From positions 2,348,214 through 2,412,213 of the forward strand of contig NZ_JAPDIA010000003.1 of the NCBI RefSeq assembly GCF_029525575.1: a DNA stretch of 64,000 bases, in the 5' to 3' direction. This stretch comes from Cohnella rhizosphaerae (GTDB taxonomy: Bacteria; Bacillota; Bacilli; Paenibacillales; Paenibacillaceae). The first letter of the stretch is position 1, and each line of letters begins with the position of its first letter. Under the pieces are notes generated by a model, which did no database searches, was not told where the DNA came from, and saw nothing but the letters and a program-made list of their open reading frames with translations. A program made the translations under genes and the position numbers. Below are positions 27,025 to 38,049 of this stretch, in pieces.

Positions 27025-28011
27025 ATGAAAATCGCGCTGCTGCAGGGCAAGGAACAGCGGGAGAAGGTATTCAAACAGCAGCATCTCGACCGGCTGCGGA
27101 AGCTGGGCGACGTCGTCGTGAACGATACCGTCGGCGACCCGTCGGAGGCGCAGCTCGAGACGCTCATCCGGGACGCCGACATCGCGATCACGTCCTGGGG
27201 CTGCGGTCCGCTGACCGCGCGGGTGCTGGACGCGGCGCCGAATTTGCGGCTGGTGCTGCACGCCGCCGGCACCGTGAAGCCGATCGTCACGCAGGAGCTG
27301 TGGGACAGAGGCGTCCGCGTGTCCAATGCGACGGCCGCGCTCGGCAAGGGCGTGGCGGAGACGGCGCTCGGCTTCACCATCGTGTCGCTCAAGGATATGT
27401 GGCGGCTCGTCCGCGAGACGCGCGAAGGCGGCTGGGGCGACGGGACGAACGTGCGGGAGGTGTACAACGTCACGATCGGCGTCGTCGGCGCGGGGAAGGC
27501 CGGCTCGCACTATATCAAGCTGCTGCGCCAGTTCGACGTGGACATCGCGCTGTACGACCCGTTCGTCAGCGAGGCGCGGGCGAAGGAGATGGGCGCGCGC
27601 AAGGCCGGGCTCGAAGAGCTGCTCGCGCAGAGCGACGTCGTCTCGATTCATCTGCCGTCCTTGCCCGAGACCTACCGCATGTTCAACCGGGAGCGGCTGG
27701 CGCTCATGAAGGACGACTGCGTCATCATCAATACGGCCCGCGGCTCGGTCATCGACGAGGAGGCGCTGGCCGAGGAGCTGCGCAAGGGACGGTTTTTCGC
27801 TTGCCTGGACGTGACCGATCCCGAGCCGCCGCTTGCCGACCATCCCTTCCGCGGCCTGCCGAACGTCGTGCTCACGCCGCATATCGCGGGGGCCGTCAAC
27901 AACGGGCTGCAGCGGCTTGCGCAGGCCGTCGTCGAAGACGCGGAGGCGTTCATGGACGGCGAACCGCTCGAAGGCGAAGTGCGGGCGGACCAACTGCACT
28001 TGCTGGCTTGA
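27025..28011 (+). CDS. D-isomer-specific 2-hydroxyacid dehydrogenase
   Basis: Length is 328 aa. The NAD-binding motif GVVGAGKAGSHY is followed by the catalytic residues of the family: Arg in INTARGSVID, Glu in DVTDPEPPL and His in LTPHIAGAV. It reduces a 2-keto acid or oxidises a D-2-hydroxyacid in the cytoplasm; the substrate is not evident. ATG 27025 has GGGAGG upstream. It is the first gene of a tightly packed four-gene cluster (27-31.2 kb) of small-molecule enzymes and probably acts on an acid released from the imported sugar. Confidence 0.9.
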   Translation: MKIALLQGKEQREKVFKQQHLDRLRKLGDVVVNDTVGDPSEAQLETLIRDADIAITSWGCGPLTARVLDAAPNLRLVLHAAGTVKPIVTQELWDRGVRVSNATAALGKGVAETALGFTIVSLKDMWRLVRETREGGWGDGTNVREVYNVTIGVVGAGKAGSHYIKLLRQFDVDIALYDPFVSEARAKEMGARKAGLEELLAQSDVVSIHLPSLPETYRMFNRERLALMKDDCVIINTARGSVIDEEALAEELRKGRFFACLDVTDPEPPLADHPFRGLPNVVLTPHIAGAVNNGLQRLAQAVVEDAEAFMDGEPLEGEVRADQLHLLA

Positions 28012-28032
28012 GAAGAAAGGAGCGCAGGCGCA

Positions 28033-28985
28033 ATGGCGAATTACGTGACCATCAGCTGTCTCGGCCCGCGGCCGCTCGCCGTGCCGGCCGAAGTATCGGA
28101 CGAAGAGGCGATCCTGCGGATGATCGCCCATTGGCAGGCGCAGCTCGACCGGGTGCTGCCGGACCGGCCGGACCTGATCGTCCTGCCGGAGGCCTGCGAC
28201 AGGCCGGATCCGTTAACCTTTCCGCTCGATCGGCGGCTCTCGTATTACCGCGCGCGCAAGGACCGGATACGCGATTTCTTCGCGGGCGTCGCGCGGCGCC
28301 ACGGCTTGCTACGTCGCCTATCCGGCGCATACCGAAGCCGCGGACGGCACCTGGCGCAACGCCATGCAGCTCATCGACCGCGAAGGCAACGTCATGGGGG
28401 GCTTACCGCAAGAACCATTTGACGCCCGACGAGCATACGCGCGCCAACATCCTGTATGGGCGGGAGGCGCCCCTCTTCGAATGCGACTTCGGCCGGGTCG
28501 CGGCCGCGATCTGCTTCGACCTCAACTTCGAGGAGCTGCTGCGGCGCTACGCGGCCGAGAAGCCGGATCTGATCCTGTTCCCTTCGATGTATCACGGCGG
28601 GCTGATGCAGGGCTATTGGGCTTATGCCTGCCGCTCCTACTTCGCGGGCGCGGTGGCCGGAGCGCCGTGCACGATCGTGACGCCGCTCGGGGAAGTCGCG
28701 GCCAGCAGCACGAACTATTATTCCTTTATTACGACCCGCGTCAATCTCGATTACGCCGTTCTGCATATTGACGAGAACGACGCCAAGTTCCCCGATATCA
28801 AGAACAAATACGGCCCTGCGGCCGTCATCCACGATCCGGGCTATCTCGGCTGCGTCCTGCTCTCGAGCGAGTCAGCCGATGTCACGGCGGACGATATCGT
28901 AGCCGAGTTCGGGCTCGAGCGGCTCGACGATTACTTCGCCCGGGCGGACCGGGCCAGGCATCTGCCGGGAAGAATGGAGCCCTGA
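28033..28985 (+). CDS. Carbon-nitrogen hydrolase (nitrilase superfamily; two frameshifts as sequenced)
   Basis: After correction this is 316 aa. The Glu-Lys-Cys triad is visible: LIVLPEACD, AYRKNHLTPDEH and AAICFDLNFEEL. Frame breaks occur at 28306-28307 (an extra T; the expected reading is RRHGCYVAYPAHTEA) and in the G6 run 28396-28401. Removing one base at each gives a full-length enzyme. It hydrolyses an amide or nitrile C-N bond in the cytoplasm. In this cluster an amide or N-carbamoyl derivative of a sugar acid is possible, but that is speculation. Confidence 0.82.
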
Positions 28986-29001
28986 CAAGGAGGGATGCGC
29001 T

Positions 29002-29927
29002 GTGAAAATCGGAATCGTCGATCTGGATACGTCTCACCCGAACGCGTGGGTGCCGATCCTGCGACAACTCGGGCACGAGGTCGTCGCCGTATTCGACGGC
29101 GGCACGGTGCACGACGCGGGCGCGGCCGAAGCGTTCGCCGCGAAGCACGGCATTGCGGTCGTCTGCGACAGGCTGACGGCCATGCCGGCGCTCGTGGACG
29201 CGGCCATCGTCCACAGCGTGAATTGGGATCTGCACGTGGAGCGGGCGCGTCCCTTTGCCGAAGCGGGCAAGGCGATCCTGATCGACAAGCCGATGGCGGG
29301 CAACGCGCGCGACATCCGGCAGCTGCTCGCCTGGGCGCGCGCCGGCGTCCGGATCGCGGGCGGCTCGTCGCTGCGCTTCTGCGCCGAAGCCGAGGCGTGG
29401 CGCCGGTCGCGCGATCCGGCGGACCGGCTCGTCGCCGCTCTGGCCGGCTGCTCGGTCGACGACTTTAATTATGGCATTCATGCTTACGCGCTGATGCTCG
29501 CCATCATGGGTCCTGGAATTGCGAGCGTAAGGTTCGCCGGCGTTCATATCCAGCACCGGATCGAGCTTCTATGGAACGACGGCCGCAGCGGCTATCTTGG
29601 CGTCGGCGCGACCGAAGGCTACTTGCCGTTCTACGCGACGATCGTCTCGGAGCGCGAGGTCCGTCATATCCAGGTGGACCCGGACGGGCTGTACCGATCG
29701 TTCCTCGCCGCTACGCTGCCGTACTTGGCCGGCGAGCCTGCCGCCGTACCCGCGTTAGGGGGAACTGCTGGAAGCGGAGCTGGCGGCGATCGCCGCCAGG
29801 CGCTCCCGGCTCGAAGGGGGGACGCGCCGTCACCCTCGAAGAGGCGGCGGCTGCCTCGGAGCCGGGGTACGACGGAGCGGACTTCGCCATTCGATACCGC
29901 ATGCAAGCCAGGGGGCAAACGCGATGA
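29002..29927 (+). CDS. Gfo/Idh/MocA-like oxidoreductase (two frameshifts as sequenced)
   Basis: After correction this is 307 aa from GTG 29002 (AAGGAGGG upstream). The N-terminus KIGIVDLDTSHPNAWVP is an atypical Rossmann start lacking the usual GxGxxG, and DKPMAG replaces the EKP motif. The C-terminal domain is short. Frame breaks lie in G5 29758-29762 and G6 29816-29821; removing one G at each gives GELLEAELAAIAARRSRLEGG and the end at TGA 29925-29927. The stop overlaps the next start (ATGA). Substrate unknown; the divergent cofactor motif leaves the catalytic role less certain. Confidence 0.75.
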
Positions 29928-31219
29928 TCACGATCCAAAAGACGAGCATGGGCACGATCCGGGAGCCGCTCGCCGCGCCATTCGGCTTCAAGGGCGGATA
30001 CGTCGACGAGCTGTGGCAGTCGGTCGTCTGCCTGGCGGACGAGCGCGGCAACCGGTCTACCGGGCTTGGCGTCCAGAGCGTGCTGTGGTCCGATTCCGAC
30101 GTGCATGCGAGATGGGGCCACGAGCGGGGCAATGCATTCATGCAGGCGATCACCGCGCATGCGCTCAAGGTCGCGGACGGCGCATCCTTCGCGACGCCGC
30201 TGGACCTGTTGGACGACCTGGCCGGCCAGGCCCGCGCTTATGCGGACCGCGAATGGAGCGGAGGTCCGCTCCGCGCGACCTTCGCCTTGAACGCGCTCGT
30301 GCCCGTCGACCATGCGGCCTGGGCGCTGCTCGGGAAGAGACATCCGGACGCCGCCTTCTTCGACCTGATCCCGCAAGCCTACCGTTCGACCCTGACGGCC
30401 CGCCACGACCGGCTGGCCTGCACGCCGGTGGTCTCCTACGGGATGACTGCGGCGGATGTCGAGTCGCTGCTGGACGAGGGGTACTTCGTCCTGAAGATCA
30501 AGCTCGGGTCCGATCCGGACGGCGACGGCGATTCCGCCAAGATGCTGGACTGGGACATCCGCCGTCTGGCGGACATCCACCGGATCGCGCAGAACCGCGA
30601 CTGCCCGCACACCGGCAACGGGAAGATCGCGTACTATCTGGACATCAACGGACGATACGGCGAGAAGGATACGCTGTGCCGGCTGATCGACGCGGCGGAG
30701 CGAATGGGCGCGCTCGACCGCATCCTGGTCGTCGAGGAGCCGTTCCCCGAGCATATCCAAGCGAGCGTCGCGGACCTGCCCGTCCGGGTCGCGGGCGACG
30801 AGAGCGTGCACGACGAGGGTGACGCGCTGGCGCGCATCCAGATGGGCTACGGCGCGTTCGCGCTCAAGCCCGTCGCCAAGACGATGAGCATGAGCCTGAG
30901 AATCGCCCGGACGGCGGCCGCCTACCGCATTCCGTGCTTTTGCGCCGACCTGACGGCCAATCCCCTCATGGTCGACTGGAACAAAAACCTGGCGGCGCGC
31001 CTCGCGCCCCTGCCCGGACTGTCCATGGGACTGATCGAATCCAACGGCGGTCAGAACTACCTGCACTGGGCGGCGATGAAGCGTCGGCATCCGAGACCCG
31101 AGGGCGATTGGATCGAGGCGTCTGCCGGGACGTTCAGGCTGACGCCGGACTTCTATGCGACCAGCGGCGGCGCGCTGGACGGCGGCGAATGCTACGCCGA
31201 CGCGTGCAATCTGCATTAG
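29924..31219 (+). CDS. Enolase-superfamily (mandelate racemase/muconate lactonizing-like) enzyme
   Basis: Length is 431 aa. VLKIKLGSD supplies a KxK catalytic pair, and metal ligands are suggested by AYYLDINGRYG, RILVVEEPFPE and RVAGDESVHD. A further Lys is in AFALKPVAKT on the opposite face of the barrel. The KxK/K arrangement is that of the muconate lactonizing/dipeptide epimerase branch, but the long insertion around RIAQNRDCPHTGNG is unusual. It probably dehydrates or epimerises a carboxylic acid produced by its operon partners. Translational overlap with the upstream gene supports a joint pathway. Confidence 0.82.
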   Translation: MITIQKTSMGTIREPLAAPFGFKGGYVDELWQSVVCLADERGNRSTGLGVQSVLWSDSDVHARWGHERGNAFMQAITAHALKVADGASFATPLDLLDDLAGQARAYADREWSGGPLRATFALNALVPVDHAAWALLGKRHPDAAFFDLIPQAYRSTLTARHDRLACTPVVSYGMTAADVESLLDEGYFVLKIKLGSDPDGDGDSAKMLDWDIRRLADIHRIAQNRDCPHTGNGKIAYYLDINGRYGEKDTLCRLIDAAERMGALDRILVVEEPFPEHIQASVADLPVRVAGDESVHDEGDALARIQMGYGAFALKPVAKTMSMSLRIARTAAAYRIPCFCADLTANPLMVDWNKNLAARLAPLPGLSMGLIESNGGQNYLHWAAMKRRHPRPEGDWIEASAGTFRLTPDFYATSGGALDGGECYADACNLH

Positions 31220-31271
31220 GGAATCATTTCAACGACTGTAAAATGGTAGTTCACATGCTGTCTATAATGGA

Positions 31272-31300
31272 GAAAAGTGCGGATTTTGCACTTTTCTCTT
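31272..31300 (+). terminator. A/T-rich terminator hairpin (shared sequence, copy 1)
   Basis: GAAAAGTGC / GCACTTTTC form a perfect 9-bp stem with loop GGATTTT, followed by TCTTT. It lies 52 bp after the enolase-type gene. A near-identical hairpin occurs at 33796-33825. Confidence 0.65.
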
Positions 31301-31343
31301 TGTTTATTTTCCTGTTAAGGTTAAGGCAGAGGAGGGATCAGCC

Positions 31344-33697
31344 ATGACTCACTACCTGCGAAAATACAGAGAACGCAAATACCTGATGCGCATCATGCTC
31401 TCGATCAATCTGTTGATCGTGGCGTCGATGCTCGCTTCCTTGCTGTCCGCGTACATGTATTCGAAGAAGATCAGCCTCGACGCCCAGCGGGAAGCCAACG
31501 AGAAGGTGCTCTCCCAGATCAACTACAACATTTCTTACATGAACGAGACGGTCAAAAACTTCGCGATCTCGTTATATTACGATAACGACATGGCGCATCT
31601 GCTGTTCAGCCGCGAACCGGACCGGTTCGAGGATACGCTGCGGATCAACAAGCTGAACAAGACGATCGCTTACAATTCGTTCGTCCACTCCATCGTTTTT
31701 TACAACAGCAAGCGGGACACCTACTTTACGAGCGGCGACGATTCGATATCGAACCCCAAGAGCAATCTCATGGACATTACGAAGAGCTATCTGGCCGGCA
31801 CCAAGCCCCTTTACAAAATGCAGCTGATGCCGGTCGCCTATGCGCCCAACACCGAACGTCCGCAAAACATGCAGGAAATTTTCTCGCTCTACATGTACGA
31901 CTCCATCGATGCCTACAACAAAACCGACAGCGCTCTCATTATTAATATCAAACCGGAATGGCTGTTCCAGAAGCTGGAGCTGATGAACCGCACGTCCGAC
32001 AATCCGTCCAACCGCATCTTTATCGTGGACCAGAACAAGGAAATCTACAGCCCGATCGCGCCGGTGGACGCCGGGCTCGCCGAGCTCAAAAACGAGATCT
32101 ACAAGCGGATCGACGCGTCCAAGCAAGAAGTGTCCCAGTTCACCTACGCGTACGGCGGCCAGAAGCAGATCGTGAACTACATGGCGAACGCGTCGACGAA
32201 TTGGGTCATCGTGGACATCGAGCCTTATACCGGCGTGCTGGCCCAGATCGAGCAGTTGAAAAAGGTGTTCATTACCGTAGCCGCCATCTCCTTTTTCCTG
32301 GCGCTTCTCGCTTCTTTGTTCGTATCCAGCAAGTTGTACAATCCGGTCAACGTGCTGCTGAAGCAGACGGCGCGCATGCCCGGCGTGAATCTGCTGGAGC
32401 GTCCGCAGGGCAAGGACGAATTCAGCTACGTATCGGACATTTACGACAGTCTGGCCGAGAAGCTGGCATCGGAGCAGTCGCGGCAGGCCGGCAACGAGAA
32501 CATCATTTACTCCTACAATCTGCGGAAGCTGGTGACCGACAGCACGGCGATTACCGCGGACGAATTGCGTTCCTACCGGGAGCGGGGGTATCTCAAGACC
32601 GACCTGGAGTGGCCGTTCATGCTGGGCGTTCTGAAGGTCGACGACTACAAAAAAACTGAAAGCCGCGCGGGGACTGGACCTCAAGCTGCTGCAATTCGCC
32701 ATTTCCAACATCGTGCAGGAGGTCGTGTCCGAGGTGATCCCCGTCGATGCGGTGGATCTTCGGGAGGAGCACTTCGTGCTGCTGCTGGACATCGGCAAGC
32801 CCGACGAGGAAACGTACGAGCGGATCTCGGCGCTCATGCGCAAGTCGCAGAAGATTATCAACGATCTTTATCACATCACCTTTACCGTAGCGCTCAGCGA
32901 TATCGTGCCTTCGTACAACGAACTGACGTATTCCTACGAACGGACGCTCGATTATTTGCAGTATCGGATGAACGTCGGCGCGAACGCGGTGATCACGCCG
33001 GACACGGTCCGGGTCCGGGAGGACAACCACGATGCGCAGATCCCGCCAGAGCTCGAACGCAAGCTGATCGAAGGGATCAAGTCGGGCCGGCAGGAGCAGG
33101 TTCACCAGGAGCTCGGACGCATCCGCGGCGTCATCTCCGAGATGAGCTCGGACGCCGTGATTCAGTCGGTCGTCCACGTCGGCATCATCATCAAGCAGAC
33201 GATCCGGGAGATCAATCAGAACAAGGTGTCGCCGCTGACGCTCGATCTGCGCTCCATCGACGGCCTCGTGTTCGAGAAGGAGACGCTCGAAGAGATTTTC
33301 GAAGCGTTCGTGCAGATTTTGGATCCGATCTTCGCGGACCACAAAGAGGTCGTCGAAAACAAGGTGCAGGTCATCGTCGATACGATCAAGGACGTCATTC
33401 AGACGAACTACGCCAACGGAAACCTCAGCCTGCAGGAGATCTCAGATTTGCTCAAGATGTCGCCGGCTTACGTGGGACGCATCTTTAAAAAAATACGAAA
33501 CCGTGTCGGTGGCCGATTACATTAATGAGGTTCGGCTGCAAAATGCCGTTTTGCTGCTCGAAACGAACAATTGGCAGGTCAACGAAATCTCCGAGAAGGT
33601 CGGCTTCAGCTCGCAGAGCTACTTTTTCAAGCTGTTCAAGAAGCGCTTCGGGACGACGCCGAAGGATTACCGGATCAAAAAGTCGATGGGAATGTAA
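31344..33697 (+). CDS. Membrane-bound AraC-family regulator (two frameshifts as sequenced)
   Basis: After correction this is 783 aa. Membrane segments near residues 15-40 and 308-330 flank an extracytoplasmic sensor, and the last ~100 residues form an AraC HTH domain (LSLQEISDLLKMSPAYVGRIFKK ... GFSSQSYFFKLFKKRFGTTPKDYR). Both frame breaks are A7 runs (32649-32655 and 33487-33493) where six A restore DDYKKLKAARGLDLKLLQ and FKKYETVSVADYINEV. The second lies inside the HTH domain, so the uncorrected protein could not bind DNA. It probably controls the surface protein and DUF4091 genes downstream or the catabolic cluster upstream. Confidence 0.85.
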
Positions 33698-33795
33698 GGG
33701 AAGTGTGATGGGAATGTAAGGGGATTGTGACAGAAATGCGATAGGGGTGCGGCATGTAATTCACTAAAATCCATATCGAGGAGCGCGGGGAAGGG

Positions 33796-33825
33796 GAAAA
33801 GTGCAGATTTTGCACTTTTTTTCTT
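33796..33825 (+). terminator. A/T-rich terminator hairpin (shared sequence, copy 2)
   Basis: GAAAAGTGC pairs with GCACTTTTT (last pair G-U) around loop AGATTTT, followed by T2-C-T3. It lies ~100 bp after the AraC regulator gene. Stem and loop are the same as at 31272 except for one loop base and the closing pair. Confidence 0.65.
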
Positions 33826-33893
33826 TAACGTCCTGCTAGTCTATGAGTGCGGATGAACGCCGATTCGCCATCAGACAAGAGGAGGTATGGTTC

Positions 33894-36800
33894 TTGTACA
33901 AGAAACAGAGATCAAAGCTTGTGTCCAGCATGGCGGCACTAATGATTGCGTTATTGATTTTCGGATTGATTCCGGTTACGGGCGCTCAGGCGGCCGAGCC
34001 TGGGACGATCGTTCCGGACGCGGGCAACCAGAGCGTAGCATCGATTACGTATAGCGTGACGGGCGCTACGTATTACGTATCGACGACCGGCGACGACAAC
34101 GCGGCCGGCTCCGAACAAGCGCCGTTCCAGACCATCAGCCAGTGCGCCGAGGTGCTGCAGCCGGGCGATCTGTGCCTGATCGGCTCGGGTACTTATCGCG
34201 AGACGGTCAAACCGGCCGTCAGCGGCACGAGCGACAAGCCGATTACTTATGCGGCCGCGCCCGGCGCGACGGTCGTCATCAGCGGCACCGAACAGATCGG
34301 CGGCTGGACGCAGGATGCCGGACATATTTATGTAGCGGACCTTCCGGCGGGGATGGACAGCCTGGGCGACCAGAACCAGCTCTTTATCCGGGACGGCGGA
34401 GACGTCACGAAGCTTTGGGAGGCAAGATGGCCCAATATTGACGACTATACGTTTCCCGAGCTGAAGCAGCATGTCGGGATTGCGAGCGGCGGCTCGGAAA
34501 CGACGCTGTCCAGCGATCAGCTGACGCAGGCCGACGATTACTGGGTCGGCGCGACGATGTGGATGCGGGGCGGCGACGCTTACGATCCGGTGTCGACCAA
34601 GATCACCGGTTTTGACGCAGCGACGCATACGCTAAGCTACCCGCTCATCATTCAGAATTTCGACTACATGTGGCCGGAGCTCGGATCAACCTTCTACCTG
34701 TCCGGCCTGCGCAGCGAGCTGGATGCGCCGCACGAATGGTACGTCGACTCGGCAGCGCGCAAGGTCTATCTGTGGGCGCCGGACGGCGGCGTGCCCGAGA
34801 ACGTCGAGATCAAGCAGCGCATGAAAACGTTCGACCTGAGCGGACGCTCTTACATCCATGTCGAAGGGCTGCAGACGTTCGCCGGCAGCATTCCGATGGA
34901 CGGCGGCGCAAGCTACAACGTGCTCGACGGCATCACGGCCGAGTATTTGTACTTCTCGACCGAATCGCACGGCACGTCCGTCGCCCACCAGCTAAACGGC
35001 GGCATCAACATCGGCGGCAGCAACAACGAGATTAAAAACAGCGAAATTTCCTATTCTACCGGTACGCTGGTCAATATCGACGGCAGCAACAACCGGCTCG
35101 TGAACAATTCCATTCACGACGGCAGCTACTTTGCGGCCTACGATCCGGTGGTCAAGCTGACAAGCGGCGCGCAGAACCTGATCAGCCACAACGACTTGTA
35201 TAATTCCGGGCGCTACCTTCTTTACTGGAACCGGGGCAGCGCGGAAATTCAATACAACGATTTTCACGACGGCATGTGGCTGTCCCGCGACGGCGCGCTG
35301 ATCTACAGCTGGGGCGCCGATATGGGCAACAGCGAGATCCACCACAACCTGATTCACGACAGCCAGGGCACGGACATGAGCGTCGGTCTTTACTTCGACA
35401 ATTATGCCAACAACGCGGTCGTGCACCACAACGTTATTTACAACAATAACGTCGGCATTCAGCTGAACACGCCGGGCAACTACCGGCTCATCTACAACAA
35501 CACCGTCGCCAACAACGACGTGAGCAGCATCGGATACTGGGGATCCGCTCCGTATGCGCAAGAGCTGTACGGCTCGCGCGTCTACAACAACATCTTCACG
35601 AACAAGGCGGATCTGACGCCGGATACGGCCAGCGGGTTCAACGTCGTATCGGCGAGCGGCGTGAACTTCGTCGATGCGGCGCAAGGAAACTTCCGTCTCG
35701 GCGCCGGGTCCACGGCGATCAACACGGGGGCCGTCATCGAGGGGATCACGGACGGCTATGTCGGCGCAGCGCCGGATGCGGGCGCATACGAGTATGGCGG
35801 CACGGACTGGACGGTCGGACCGGACTTTGACCATCCGCCGACGCCGACGTATACGCAGATCAATATCCCATATATGAACCTGGTCAAAAACAGCGGTTTC
35901 GGAACGCTGGACAATTGGCTCTCCTGGGACTCGACCCTGGCCAAAAACTTCCTTGAGCAAGTGCCGCGCGCAACCGGTACTGAAGTGTGGAAGAACAGAG
36001 GCTATCAAACCAGGCTGAAGCTCGCAAAGGGCGGCGGCGAAGAGCAGAGGATCAACAACCTCAAGCCGAACACCGATTATAAACTGGTCGCTTGGGTTTA
36101 CAACGAACCCGGAGAAAAGGTTATCGTCGGCGTGACGAAGTTCGGCGAACCCGATAGAGACGTTTCGACGGCGGAAGAAAAGTATACGCGTTTGGAAGTG
36201 CCGTTCCGGACGGGCGCCACGAACACGTTTGCCATTATCCGTGTGTACAAGAGCGGCAATGTCCAAACGAACGGTTATTCCTATGCGGACGATTTCGGCG
36301 TGTTCGAGACTACGCCGTTTGAATCCGGCGTCAGCGATTCGCTGCTCAAGGAAGTAAGCATCAACCTGTCGAATACGAACCTTACGGTAGGCGGCACTGG
36401 CACGATCCCGCTGGTCGGCAAGCAGCAGAACGACCAGGCAGCCGATCTGTCCGACGCCGATGTCACGTTCACGTCGAGCGACAGCAGCGTGCTGCGCATC
36501 GACGGCGCGACCGGCGGCGCAGCATCCTATACGGCGCTGGCGCCGGGACAGGTGACGATCGAGGCGATCGCCGTCAAGGACGGCATTACGAAGGCCGCTA
36601 CCAAGGTCGTCACGGTATTCCCGGACGGGCAGCAGTCCCCGATCGGCGACTGGTCCGTGCGGACTTACGGCACGAACAGCCGCGGCTTCGCCACGGTGGC
36701 GAACGCGACCTATACGTTGATCGGCCAAGGCGACAACGTCTGGAACGTGTCCGACGACTTCGTGTATTTCAGCAAGCCCGTGCACGTGAACGACACGAAT

Positions 36801-37983
36801 GCGAAGGTTACGCTGACCGCAACCATCGACTCGCTCGGCGCCGGCGATCCGGCTTCGGTCGGCCTGATGCTGCGCGCCGAGGATACGGCGGATTCCAAGC
36901 ACGTGCATTTCCGCACGGACGGTACCGGCAAGGTGCTTCGCTACGTATTCCGCAACGAGGAGAGCATTCTGGACGCGCAGAAGCCCGTGGCTCAGCAGAA
37001 GTATTGGGGTTCGCAGACCGGTCTGCTGCTCGACTACCAAGGCAAGAGCATCGATGCGCCGTTCCAGATGAAGCTGGTCAAGCAAGGCGATGCCGTCGAA
37101 GGATTTTATTTTAAAGAAAACGCATGGGTATCGATCGGCAGCACGACCGTCGAATTCGAAGACGGCGACTTCCTGGCAGGCATCGGCATGTTCTCCGGCG
37201 CGAACAAAATGCCGGTGAAGGCCGTCATCTCCAAGCTCGAAGTCACGGTCGAGGGCGATACGCCGGATCCTGAGCCGTCGACCTCTCCGACGCCAACGCC
37301 GACGACTACACCTACGCCGACTCCGACACCTACGTCGACGCCGACGCCATCTCCGGTATCGTCGCCGTCGCCTACGCCAACGCCGACCGCGTCGCCGACA
37401 CCTGCGCCGGCACCGACATCGGGCGCCGCGATCTTCAAGGATGTAGACGCGAAGTACGGCTGGGCGGACGAAGCGATCGGCACGCTCGCCGCCGCGGGCA
37501 TCATCCAGGGCACGAACGAATCGACGTTCGATCCGGCCAAGCCGATCACGCGCGCCGACTTCATGACGCTGCTCGTGCGGATGCTCGATATTAAAGCGGA
37601 CGTAGACCGCGCCGGCAATTTTATGGACGTCTCGGAGAACGATTATTTCTACGACACGCTCGCCGTCGTGAAGAAGCTCGGCATCACCAACGGCGTGGAC
37701 GGCGTCAACTTTAATCCGCGGGCTGAGATCTCGCGCCAGGATATGATGGTGCTGATCGCAAGAGCGCTGGAGCTGACCGGCAAGCTCGATCTGACCGGCG
37801 GGCCGGCGGATCTGACCACGTTCAAGGACGGAGACGACGTCTCGGGCTATGCGAGGGAAGCCGTAGGCGCGATGGTCGGCGCCGGCATCGTCCAGGGGGA
37901 GCGGCGGACAGTTGAAGCCGGATGCCTCTGCGACGAGAGCCGAGACCGCGACGATGCTGTACCGCATCTTCAAGCGGCTATAA
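33894..37983 (+). CDS. SLH-anchored surface protein with right-handed beta-helix (pectate-lyase-like) domain (frameshifted near C-terminus)
   Basis: After correction this is 1362 aa from TTG 33894 (GAGGAGGT upstream), with a signal peptide ending VTGAQAA. Residues ~50-640 form a parallel beta-helix with repeated N/H-rich turns (NNEIKNSEISY, NRLVNNSIHDG, EIHHNLIHDS, AVVHHNVIYNNN). A CBM-like domain (~665-815), a bacterial Ig-like domain (~830-910) and a jelly-roll/DUF1349-like domain (~915-1115) follow. Next comes a Pro/Thr/Ser linker (~1120-1175) and three SLH repeats. The G5 run 37895-37899 disrupts the third SLH; four G restore VQGSGGQLKPDASATRAETA and end at TAA 37983. It is probably a cell-wall-bound polysaccharide-degrading enzyme. 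Confidence 0.85.
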
Positions 37984-38049
37984 TCCGCTTTTGCGACTGG
38001 AACGCCTAATTCAATTGATGCATTAGAACTTAACAGAAGGAGAATTGTC

